Assembly (NCBI GenBank): GCA_032718475.1
Contig: JAUCBJ010006846.1
Coordinates: forward strand, 24,329-88,328
Direction: 5' to 3'
Length of the DNA: 64,000 nucleotides
Source: Nemertoderma westbladi
Lineage: Eukaryota > Xenacoelomorpha > Nemertodermatida > Nemertodermatidae
This document shows positions 40,701 to 50,709 of this stretch, piece by piece. The stretch's first letter is position 1. The number at the start of each line of letters is the position of its first letter. A program made the position numbers and the translations under genes. The notes beneath the pieces were generated by a model. It was not told the DNA's origin, ran no database searches, and saw only the letters and a list, made by a program, of their open reading frames with translations.

Positions 40701-43200
40701 TTATGCTCTCAAACTACATAGGATTCTGTTGTCACTCGATTCGATTCTAATTAGTTTGAAAAACCTCACTGCTAATTATGCTCTCAAACTACATAGGATT
40801 CTGTTGTCACTCGATTCGATTCTAATTAGTTTGAAGAACCTCACTGCTAATTATGCTCTCAAACTACATAGGATTCTGTTGTCACTCGATTCGATTATAA
40901 TTAGTTTGAAGAACCTCACTGCTAATTATGCTCTCAAACTACATAGGATTCTGTTGTCACTCGATTCGATTCTAATTAGTTTGAAGAACCTCACTGTTAA
41001 TTATGCTCTCAGATTACATAGGATTCTGTTGTCACTCGATTCGATTATAATTAGTTTGAAGAACCTCACTGTTAATTATGCTCTCAAACTACATAGGATT
41101 CTGTTGTCACTCGATTCGATTCTAATTAGTTTGAAGAACCTCACTGATAATTATGCTCTCAAATTACATAGGATTCTGTTGTCACTCGATTCGATTCTAA
41201 TTAGTTTGAAGAACCTCACTGATAATTATGCTCTCAAACTACATAGGATTCTGTTGTCACTCGATTCGATTCTAATTAGTTTGAAGAACCTCACTGTTAA
41301 TTATGCTCTCAAACTACATAGGATTCTGTTGTCACACGATTCGATTCTAATTAGTTTGAAGAACCTCACTGTTAATTATGCTCTCAAACTACAGAGGATT
41401 CTGTTGTCACACGATTCGATTCTAATTAGTTTGAAGAACCTCACTGATAATTATGCTCTCAAATTACATAGGATTCTGTTGTCACTCGATTCGATTCTAA
41501 TTAGTTTGAAGAACCTCACTGATAATTATGCTCTCAAACTACATAGGATTCTGTTGTCACTCGATTCGATTCTAATTAGTTTGAAGAACCTCACTGTTAA
41601 TTATGCTCTCAAACTACATAGGATTCTGTTGTCACACGATTCGATTCTAATTAGTTTGAAGAACCTCACTGATAATTATGCTCTCAAACTACATAGGATT
41701 CTGTTGTCACTCGATTCGATTCTAATTAGTTTGAAGAACCTCACTGTTAATTATGCTCTCAAACTACATAGGATTCTGATGTCACACGATTCGATTCTAA
41801 TTAGTTTGAAGAACCTCACTGATAATTATGCTCTCAAACTACATAGGATTCTGTTGTCACTCGATTCGATTATAATTAGTTTGAAGAACCTCACTGTTAA
41901 TTATGCTCTCAAACTACATAGGATTCTGTTGTCACACGATTCGATTCTAATTAGTTTGAAGAACCTCACTGTTAATTATGCTCTCAAACTACATAGGATT
42001 CTGTTGTCACACGATTCGATTCTAATTAGTTTGAAGAACCTCACTGATAATTATGCTCTCAAACTACATAGGATTCTGTTGTCACACGATTCGATTCTAA
42101 TTAGTTTGAAGAACCTCACTGATAATTATGCTCTCAAACTACATAGGATTCTGTTGTCACTCGATTCGATTCTAATTAGTTTGAAGAACCTCACTGTTAA
42201 TTATGCTCTCAAACTACATAGGATTCTGTTGTCACACGATTCGATTCTAATTAGTTTGAAGAACCTCACTGATAATTATGCTCTCAAACTACATAGGATT
42301 CTGTTGTCACTCGATTCGATTCTAATTAGTTTGAAGAACCTCACTGATAATTATGCTCTCAAATTACATAGGATTATGTTGTCACTCGATTCGATTCTAA
42401 TTAGTTTGAAGAACCTCACTGATAATTATGCTCTCAAACTACATAGGATTCTGTTGTCACTCGATTCGATTCTAATTAGGTTGAAGAACCTCACTGATAA
42501 TTATGCTCTCAAACTACATAGGATTCTGTTGTCACTCGATTCGATTCTAATTAGGTTGAAGAACCTCACTGATAATTATGCTCTCAAACTACATAGGATT
42601 CTGTTGTCACTCGATTCGATTCTAATTAGTTTGAAGAACCTCACTGATAATTATGCTCTCAAACTACATAGGATTCTGTTGTCACTCGATTCGATTCTAA
42701 TTAGTTTGAAGAACCTCACTGCTAATTATGCTCTCAAACTACATAGGATTCTGTTGTCACTCGATTCGATTCTAATTAGGTTGAAGAACCTCACTGTTAA
42801 TTATGATCTCAAACTACATAGGATTCTGTTGTCACTCGATTCGATTCTAATTAGGTTGAAGAACCTCACTGATAATTATGCTCTCAAACTACATAGGATT
42901 CTGTTGTCACTCGATTCGATTCTAATTAGTTTGAAGAACCTCACTGATAATTATGCTCTCAAACTACATAGGATTCTGTTGTCTCTCGATTCGATTCTAA
43001 TTAGTTTGAAGAACCTCACTGATAATTATGCTCTCAAACTACATAGGATTCTGTTGTCACTCGATTCGATTCTAATTAGGTTGAAGAACCTCACTGTTAA
43101 TTATGCTCTCAAACTACATAGGATTCTGTTGTCACTCGATTCGATTCTAATTAGTTTGAAGAACCTCACTGTTAATTATGCTCTCAAACTACATAGGATT
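37800..43200. repeat. 2,700-bp tandem duplication within the satellite (36 monomers, two copies)
   Basis: Sequence at 37801-40500 recurs at 40501-43200 with no difference I noticed. Rare private variants occur at exactly 2,700-bp spacing: ACAGAGGATT near 38691 and 41391, CTGATGTCAC near 39077 and 41777, and GTCTCTCGAT near 40281 and 42981. Confidence 0.93.
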
Positions 43201-43405
43201 CTGTTGTCACTCGATTCGATTCTAATTAGGTTGAAGAACCTCACTGATAATTATGCTCTCAAACTACATAGGATTCTGTTGTCACTCGATTCGATTCTAA
43301 TTAGGTTGAAGAACCTCACTGTTAATTATGCTCTCAAACTACATAGGATTCTGTTGTCACGATTCGATTATAACTAGGTTGAAGAACCTCACTGTTAATT
43401 ATGCT

Positions 43406-43440
43406 CTCAAACTACATCGGAATTCTGCGATCAGGAGTCT
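43406..43440 (-). other. Right edge of the satellite, partial founder-type monomer
   Basis: The last monomer reads CTCAAACTACAT, then CGGAATTCTGCGATC, then AGGAGTCTTGC. It keeps a 15-bp segment at the exact place where array monomers lack one. On the minus strand it reads ARLLIAEFRCSLRA, close to the LINE RIVTAEIKLSLRA. Similarity ends at about 43436. Confidence 0.7.
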
Positions 43441-43846
43441 TGCATAAAATTGGAGCACATGATAACACTTTTCAAATTTCTAATTTATTAATAATTTATA
43501 GATGGATTGCTTGTTTCATGTATTCTATTAACGGTGCCCCAAACCAAATTTAAAAATATCTTTAATGTTAAATGATGATTTAAAAAAAAGTAGGGAGAAT
43601 CATTAAGCAATTTAAATTGTTCTAAATTTATTTTTTCAAAAAGTTACCCCAATATTCAATAATGTACATACCTTTTAAGTTAAACAAATTATAAATTTAT
43701 TTCACATAAATAATAAGTTATCTAAGTAAAATAATAATCAATTTGTTAATTTTCAATAGTATTATATAGTCTTCTTTTGGTAACGATACTATTAATTAAT
43801 CCGTCCAACAATTTATTTCCTATTGAAAATTTTATCGATAGAATAT
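43441..43846. other. AT-rich spacer, presumed 5' flank of the fibrinogen-domain gene
   Basis: Non-coding AT-rich DNA between the satellite and the next gene. AGTATTATATAGTC near 43758 is a possible but unremarkable TATA-like element. Nothing else stands out. Confidence 0.4.
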
Positions 43847-44815
43847 ATGGCGAACCATAAAGTACATTATTCAGAGATTCAGAAGGCTTCGGATCCAGTG
43901 GAGGAGAATGGTATTGAAACCCCGATGACGTCACCAGAGAGCGGAGTTGAGAATGAGAGGGGAAATGGGAGAAGTATAAGGTCAGGAAGAAGAATGAGGG
44001 TTGTAATGGCTGGTGTAGCAGTGGCAGTTGTTTTGGTTGTCGTGGTAACAACCTTGGCCGTAGTCTTACCTACATCTGCTACCACATCCACGCCTACATC
44101 TGTTCTCGCATCCATTCCAATATCTAATCCTACGCCTCCTGCAACCATTATTCCTACATCCACTCCAAATTCTCTCGCATCCATTTGCACAAATACCCTG
44201 GTAAACTCCATCGCTATCGTCAACCACAAATACGGCCTAGGAGGATCTATTAGATGCGACAACTCTGTCCCTGATGGACCATGGTTGGTTATTCAGAGGC
44301 GGGTTAATGGAGAGCAGAATTTCGAGTTAGATTGGAAGCAGTACGAGTCTGGTTTCGGAAATATTACAGAAGATTTCTGGCTCGGGCTGGAAAATATCCA
44401 TAAATATTGTGAAGGCGGTGTGGTACTAAGGGTGGATCTTTGGTACAAAGGCCAACACAAGTACGCCGAGTACCAGAATTTTAGTATTGGAGGTTCAAAC
44501 AATAATTACACTCTATATATATCCCAGTACAACACCGACAGCACTGCTGGTGATTCAATACTTTACAGGGCTTATGATTGGCGTTACTACCTCAATGGAT
44601 CCCAATTCTCCACATACGATCGCGACAACGACAAGTGGTCGGACAGACAGTGCCATTACAAACAAGGAGGTTGGTGGTTTAATGGCTGCAGCTTGTCCAA
44701 CCTAAACGGTGTCTATGGGGAGGGGTATCAGAAGGGACCTTATTGGTACACATTCACCCACCCTGAAACCTGGCTAATGATGGATACAGTAGAGATGAAG
44801 ATACGAGTTCACTGA
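43847..44815 (+). CDS. Fibrinogen-related domain protein, type II membrane, intronless
   Basis: The first ATG in frame is at 43847 (MANHKVHYSE, context ATATATGG). The frame also extends 8 codons upstream to a TTG, which is not a plausible animal start. The protein is 322 residues. A cytosolic tail (1-51) ends in basic RSIRSGRRMR. One membrane helix follows at about 52-74 (VVMAGVAVAVVLVVVV), then a Ser/Thr/Pro stalk at about 75-111, then a fibrinogen C-terminal domain to the end. Family hallmarks are WLVIQRRVNG, FWLGLENIH, the calcium-site motif FSTYDRDND, and CHYKQGGWWFNGCSLSNLNG. Cysteines are at 114, 137, 188, 269 and 281; 188 (HKYC) is extra relative to the usual pattern. Such domains bind acetylated or other glycans in innate recognition and adhesion. 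The ligand here is unknown. No disabling mutation is visible. A membrane-anchored, FIBCD1-like topology is inferred. Confidence 0.88.
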   Translation: MANHKVHYSEIQKASDPVEENGIETPMTSPESGVENERGNGRSIRSGRRMRVVMAGVAVAVVLVVVVTTLAVVLPTSATTSTPTSVLASIPISNPTPPATIIPTSTPNSLASICTNTLVNSIAIVNHKYGLGGSIRCDNSVPDGPWLVIQRRVNGEQNFELDWKQYESGFGNITEDFWLGLENIHKYCEGGVVLRVDLWYKGQHKYAEYQNFSIGGSNNNYTLYISQYNTDSTAGDSILYRAYDWRYYLNGSQFSTYDRDNDKWSDRQCHYKQGGWWFNGCSLSNLNGVYGEGYQKGPYWYTFTHPETWLMMDTVEMKIRVH

Positions 44816-44954
44816 ATCTACAAACCTTAACTATTAATTATATAATTCAGTTACTTAGATTTTATTATTGTAATTGTTTAATTAGAGTAATTTACTTATG
44901 TAGCTTACATGTATTACTTTAATTGTAGTATTTAATTATTTATTTTGTTTATGT

Positions 44955-46600
44955 GTGAATGTGGTGCGGATCAGTTCTGTGCAGGCGTTAAAGCGGGCAT
45001 CGAGGGTGGAATCCATGCCATGTCAGCATTATTCGATGACCAATCCACCGACTGTATGCTCCTCATTGATGCAACAAACACCTTTAACTCCCTTAGCCGC
45101 CCAGTCGCCCTCATGAACTGCCGTCGCTACTGGCACCGATGCTCCAGGTTTCTTTATAATGCCTATAACGGGCATGCTGCATTATACCTCCATGGGAGTG
45201 AGGAGCCACTTCGGAGTGCGGAGGGAATGACTCAGGGTGATCCCCGCGCCATGCTAATGTATGGGTGTGGCACCTTGCCTCTAGTCCGTGCCCTCAAACA
45301 GGCTCAGTCTGAGAGAAAAGACAATGCAGAAGACCCTTTGAGCACCACCACACCATCTCCACAGCCCAGGCTCAGTCAGTCTAGTATCCCAGGCAACATC
45401 TCGGCTTCATCGACCACCAGCACTGCCACTGTAGACACCAACAGCATGCAGCCTCAGCAAACCTTAATCACCACCTCAGGTCCTACTGAGACAAGTCGCC
45501 AATGCTGGTTCGCGGATGACTCCGCGAGCGAGGCCAGGCAAGCTAGCCACTGTTTACAAATGGTGGATCCAGCTCACCGCCAGGGGCCCCAAGATAGGCT
45601 ACAACCCAGAGCCCATCAATTGCTATCTGGTGGTAAAGCCCGGGCTGGAAGAGCAAGCTCGTACCCTATTCGGGAAGTGGAATATACAAGTGGTCACAGG
45701 CCACAAATTCCTGGGTGGGTTCATAGGCGACTCCGACGGGCGCAAGCAATTCGTGAAAGACAAAGTAAGAGGATTGGTACACAGTATAACCAAGCTCAGT
45801 GAGGTAGCAGAGGAGTACCCTCAGACTGCCCACACTGGAATGTCTCGATGTGTACAGCAGGAGTGGGACTACCTCCTCCGAGTGGTCGATACAAAGGCGA
45901 GCGATACAGAGCCAAAACAATCTGCCCTCCTTCGCCCTTACATTCCTGCACTCTTTGGTACTCCATCAGCCACTGATCCAGTCAATACGAATCTTTTTCT
46001 GCTGCCCGCCCGCCATGGTGGCATAGGAATTCTGGACCCGGTCACAAGGATTGAACCATCACAGGCAGCTTCTATCGCTGGAACGGTGATGATAGTCGAG
46101 TCCATCATGACTGGTAATGACCTCCGAGTGGTTGATCATCAGACGACCCTCAAAACAGCCATGACACAGTGCAGGACAGAGCAGGAGGCAGCCTTCAAGG
46201 CTACCATGGAGTCTGTACTCGAATCGATTCCACCCAACCACCGTCGAACAGTTACCCGGACAGCTACCAACAAGCTTGGCGGCTGGCTGACTGCCCAACC
46301 TTCTGCACTAGACAACACAGACCTGGATCCAGAAGTATTCCGAGATGGACTCGCTCTCCACTATGGCCTTACACCACCAGGACTGCCAGCCGATTGTGAG
46401 GGATGTGGTCAGCCTTTCACCTGCACAGAGCACACATGCCTTCAGCTGCAAGACTGGTGGCTTAGTCATCAAGCGGCATAATGAGGTGAGAGAGGTTTTT
46501 GGAGACCTCATTGCGGCGGTAGTTGGGAAATCGTTGTTCGAACGCGAGCTCTTAAGTCAAACTCGTAAGTCCCGACGAGCAGGGTTAACCAGCTACTAAC
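44955..46600 (+). pseudogene. 5'-truncated reverse transcriptase of an RLE-type retroelement, frameshifted
   Basis: The sequence begins abruptly inside the RT fold (QFCAGVKAGIEGGIHAM). It continues with motif A (LLIDATNTFNSLSR), motif B (GMTQGDPRAMLMY) and motif C (WFADDSA, about 45510). A frameshift at about 45530 moves the rest into another frame: KLATVYKWW, IGYNPEP, VVTGHKFLGGFIGD, then LLPARHGGIGILDP. A second shift near 46420 leads from CEGCGQPFTC to a CCHC-type finger and GGLVIKRHNEVRE, the conserved start of an RLE domain. The frame stops at 46599 before any nuclease core. About 70 Ser/Thr/Gln-rich residues (45305-45490) separate motifs B and C, more than I expect. This is a dead LINE copy truncated at both ends. 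Confidence 0.75.
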
Positions 46601-47705
46601 AGGTTGCCATCAACAAACTCTAGGAGACCCCAACGTGTGCTAACGAGAACGCATAGAAACATATATTCATATTCCGAATTATATTCGATAACCATAATAT
46701 TGTGCTTTAAAATTATTTCAACTTATGCCACTATATAATTATCGCCCAGCACTGAGTATTGGTCACCAAGTCTTTCATTTATTTATGGCGGGTGGGTAGT
46801 TATTTTTTTATTATTTTTATTATTATTTTTACTATATATTTTTAGTGTTAAATTAAATTTAACTATTTACGTATATTTGTGTAATTTGAAACAACTATAA
46901 ATAATATCGTCCTATTATTGTATTATTCGTTATACCGTATTTTACCGTTTATTCGTATTATAATATTACTTATGCATTGCTATCCTATATATTTTCTATA
47001 TCATATTGTCAATTAGTAAGAATTAATATTATATTGCCATTTACGGTTGTTTCCTTTTGTTTACTTGAATGTCTAAGTCCACATACATTAGGTAGCTTTT
47101 TATAATACTCTGTTTGAGACCCTGATTAATTAAATTGTTATCAATAGCCGTAATTGTTCTCATATTGTTCACAGATTTTACTAAATCACATCTGCTTTAA
47201 ACATTCCTAGATCTGGCCAAATTTTGCCTATCAATAAAACTTGTGATATTTGCGGAATTTTCATTAAAATAAAAACAAAACTGATAACTTTTAAAATTTC
47301 CAATACACAGTTCAGTTACATATTGTACCGCATTGTTTTGTAAATTTTGTGCAAGTCAATAAATAATTGTAAAAAAATAAAAGAGGATTACAATTCCTAT
47401 ATACAGTATATATATATTATTTAATGACTTTCGGGAAAGAAAACACTAAATACAAACAAATAATTCACCGAATTAACAAATCCATCACAAACCATCTAAA
47501 TTACTAAATAGAGAGTTACACAATTATCAAACTTAGCAAGTCCACCAATAATGGTTCAAATTAAATTATAATCATTATGTAAATATCAAGCTTACAATAA
47601 TTAAGATTTTATAATAAATAAAAATACAGAATTTATTATAATCGAATCTAATTCAATGTGTCTATAATAGCGGTTATAAATTTCGCTATAGCCGATATGG
47701 GAAAT
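46601..47705. other. AT-rich non-coding stretch, no gene seen
   Basis: Very AT-rich, with T-rich microsatellite-like sequence near 46800-46860. No coding signal. It separates the RT fragment from the 3' tail of the minus-strand LINE. Confidence 0.55.
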
Positions 47706-47731
47706 TACTACTACTACTACTACTACTACTA
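47706..47731 (-). repeat. (TAG)n microsatellite tail of the LINE
   Basis: Eight to nine ACT/CTA repeats on the plus strand, beginning right at the stop codon of the LINE coding region. Confidence 0.85.
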
Positions 47732-49800
47732 GGTCGAGCGAACTCGGACAGCGGAAATGAGATCCTTCCAGGCTTCCCGATTCTCCATAGTTGTCGCAAT
47801 TTCGTTTCTCCCAAGTTCAGTATCCCTTTCAAGTTGATCTATATATGTTATGGCTGGTCGTCCACGACTACGTTTTCCATGAGTTGGTTACCAGAAAAGT
47901 AGATCTGGTATGACCTCGTCTTTACTTCGCCAGCAGTGCCCACTGAATCTTAATCTGCGTTCACGGAGGGTGGTTGATACATGTGGTATTGTACCATAAA
48001 GCTCGGCGTTTGTCATGTGTTGTCTCGAGCTGATGTTTAGGGCTGCCCTTAGTAGTCTTGTGTAGCAACCATCAATTCGTTGTTCAAGTGATTTAGTCAG
48101 TGTCCAGGTTTCTCCCCCGTATAAAAATACACTTTCCACTGTGGCTCGAAAGAACTTAGTCTTCAGGTGCCTGGAGAGATCTGATTTCCAGATGGTATCC
48201 ATTTTTGATAGAGCTACCCAAGCCTTTGCTTTCCTAACTTCTAGGGCTGCCCTTAGTAGTCTTGTGTAGCAACCATCAATTCGTTGTTCAAGTGATTTAG
48301 TCAGTGTCCAGGTTTCTCCCCCGTATAAAAATACACTTTCCACTGTGGCTCGAAAGAACTTAGTCTTCAGGTGCCTGGAGAGATCTGATTTCCAGATGGT
48401 ATCCATTTTTGATAGAGCTACCCAAGCCTTTGCTTTCCTAACTTCTATGTCCTTTTTGCTACTCTCTATCCATGATCCAAGGAACTGGAAGTCGTCGACC
48501 TTCCTTAGTTGATTATTGTCAATGGTTGTCATGTTTCCATCAACATTAAAGGTCATGAATTCGGTCTTGGTAGCATTTATATGCAATCCAACACCTTAGC
48601 AGCCCTCTCCACTTTATTTAGTAGAAGCTGTGCATTTGCTAGCGTATTATAGAACAGGGGATGTCATCCGTAAAGTCGGTGTCTGTGACTGTAGTTGCCG
48701 GATATCTACTACTTCCGCGTTCTTGAAGTGTGAATCCCAGATCTTTACCCTTTGTGGCCGTCCTCATTGCGTAATCCAGCACAATTACAAATAGTAATGG
48801 TACTAATGTGTCACCTTGCAGTACGCCAGCCAGGATTGAGAAAAACTCAGTTTCACCATCTGGTGAGAGTACCTGCGCTTCTTTGTCACAATATAACAAT
48901 CCAATGCCAGCAACAATTACTTCTGGTATTCCATAAGCTCTTAGGATTTCAAGCATTTTGCTTCTATGGATTGAGTCGAATGCCTTCTTGAAGTCCACAA
49001 AACCCATGACTGTGGGGAGATTGTTTGACATAATTCCTTCAATTAGTCTCCGTAGTGCAAGTATCTGAGCTATTGTTGATCAGTTTTCCATACCTCCGCT
49101 GGGATTTCATCTAATCCACTCGCTTTATTATTGGACATGCTTTTAATGCTTCTTTGGAGTTCGGCAGGTGTGAAGTCCCCTTTTTCTATAGGTAGTGTCT
49201 TGTCATATATTTTCCTTGTAGGGCTGACCTCGATGTTTGGTGGCTGCCAAGCAAGTTGCTGAAGTGATTTTTCCACTTCCCATCACGTTCTTCAGGACTA
49301 TCGGCTTTGAGGCGCCCCTTTGCACAACTTTTCCGACCAGATACCTCATTTGCAGTTTGCCAGGTAAGCAGGTATTGTTGCTGTATGTGAGCAGTTGTAA
49401 TTACTTCAATTTTATCCTGTATGTACTTTTCCTGGCTGATGTTGTAGGCTACGTAATTTGAGATCGTCCTTAGCTTTCTCAACCTTGTTAATGTTTTCGG
49501 TTGTTGGTTGTTCGGTTTTAACTTTGTAGGCTATCTTAAGATCTTCTCTCTTACAAGTAACCTCAGAGTTTTGCCATGGCACATACTGTTTTCGTTTGGG
49601 TTTCTGGGGGATATGCCTCTTTGCTGATTCCTTTTGGGCTGTTATTATATTCTGGTATATTGAATCGGTGGACTGGTCTTCATCCATTGACTGAAGTGCT
49701 TCAAAGCGGTTTTGAACTTCTACTGTGTAAGCATCATTTACTGCATTGTCTGTTCTGAGTTTCTCCCAGTCATAGTTGATTTGCTTGCTTGTCCTGGTTT
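47729..49800 (-). pseudogene. LINE linker, reverse transcriptase and C-terminal region
   Basis: After the linker (RASKTRTSKQINYDWEKL and following) comes NNKASGLDEIPAEVWK, then RT motif A (FVDFKKAFDSIHR), motif B (GVLQGDTLVPLLF) and motif C, where the usual (Y/F)ADD reads FTDD. The downstream frame has LRKVDDFQFLGSWI, FRATVESVFLYGGETWTL and LRERRLRFSGHCWR. It meets a TAA at LLFW-stop-PTHGKRSRGRP, where the family has a glutamate. Coding similarity then continues to a TAG at 47729. Several frameshifts lie between 49480 and 48600. A 68-codon segment is duplicated in frame (48039-48446). Confidence 0.75.
48039..48446. repeat. 204-bp exact tandem duplication inside the LINE
   Basis: Copies at 48039-48242 and 48243-48446 look identical base for base. 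It duplicates 68 codons of the RT C-terminal region without changing frame. Identity between the copies in an otherwise decayed element means the duplication is recent, or is an assembly error. Confidence 0.95.
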
Positions 49801-50709
49801 TGCTGGCTCTCAAACTGAGTTTGATCTCTGCAGTCACAATTCTGTGGTCCGTACCAATTAGGCTGAACGAGCTGTATGTCTCGCAGTTGATCATGCTGTT
49901 TCTCCATTTTGGGTTTATAAGGAAGTAATGCAGTTGTGCTTTGGTTACATTAGGGCATTGAAAGGTCCATAAGCTCCCCCTTACTCTTTTCGAATGTATT
50001 GTTTGTTGGTATCAATTCACATTCTTCCATTAGGTCTAAAAGTAAGTACCCATTTCTGTTAGAACTGGTGTTATAGGTGTAACCCTTGATGTCTTCTGGG
50101 CCAATTTGCGCATTCAGGTCACCAGCAATGAATTTAACATTGTGTTTTGGAATGTCCTTTATAAGTCCAGTCAGATCTTCATTAAACTTGACTGCTTGTT
50201 CTGGCTCTGAGGCATTGGTTGGACTGTAGCAACATATAACTGTTGTCTTGGGATTCCCATCAAATTTCATTTATAGATTCGATGTCGTTTAGGGTCTTAA
50301 GTGCAAATGGGCTTAGCAGAATTCCTACTCCGCCAATTGATGCATTGGCCGAGTTTCTTACTGCTGAGCTTGTTACTAACGTCCATCCATTTCCAATGTC
50401 ATTGTACTTCATGGCAGTGTCTTCATGACAAATCCGATTTTCTTGGATGCAAATGATGTCGATGTTATATTCCATTGCCACAGCAACCATGTCACCCTGT
50501 TTGCTATGTGATTTAAGCATGCGTGCGTTCATTGTAGCAATCTTTTGTGTCTTTTTACATTTCAACAGGTTGGTTCTTCTTTCTTCTCTGTCTTCTGTTC
50601 CAGTAGCCAATTTATCGACCCCAGCCTGGTGTACCACTGAGGGACGCGGTCCTTGTTGAACCGGGCGACGACCGAGCCGGTATTTCTCCTGGATGGTTCT
50701 CATACTCAT
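49800..50709 (-). pseudogene. LINE APE-type endonuclease domain
   Basis: The N-terminal part has KIATMNARML, then DIICIQENRI with the catalytic Glu of the QE motif, then GGVGILLSP. The frame shifts near 50265. The next part has TVICCYSPTN and FIAGDLNAQIG, the GDxNA active-site motif. A second shift near 49965 leads to KAQLHYFLINPKWRNSMINC and the closing GTDHRIV, equivalent to the SDH motif. All the usual APE motifs are recognisable, so the enzyme was once complete. The last part (about 49804-49896) is the segment that resembles the 75-bp satellite monomer. Confidence 0.75.

Larger units (their letters stand above)
12622..43405. repeat. 75-bp satellite array, about 410 monomers (30.8 kb)
   Basis: The monomer is CTCAAACTACATAGGATTCT, GTTGTCACTCGATTCGATTC, TAATTAGTTTGAAGAACCTC, ACTGTTAATTATGCT (75 bp). 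Monomers are extremely alike. Variation is confined to a few sites: ACTG(T/A/C)TAA, TCAC(TC/AC/nothing)G, ATTAG(T/G)TTG, GATT(C/A)TAA, ATG(C/A)TCTC and AAA(C/T/A)TAC. The third site state gives 73-bp monomers, and GATTAAATTAGG gives 74-bp monomers. Multi-kb blocks are themselves duplicated. No other sequence interrupts the array. Because 75 is divisible by three and one frame lacks stops, it shows open frames of up to 1,965 codons that break only at 73- or 74-bp monomers. I do not call these genes. Confidence 0.99.

Noticed and set aside
12836-43377. Dozens of long open frames (up to 1,965 codons) as genes for a repeat protein
   Set aside because: They are produced by a 75-bp monomer with one stop-free frame, break wherever 73- or 74-bp monomers occur, and tolerate free amino-acid changes at the variable sites. 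The minus-strand LINE origin explains the sequence better.
12622-43405. Telomeric or rDNA-type repeat
   Set aside because: The monomer is neither a short G-rich telomere unit nor similar to rRNA.
43823-43846. Upstream start for the fibrinogen-domain protein (8 extra residues)
   Set aside because: The codon at 43823 is TTG; the first ATG is at 43847.
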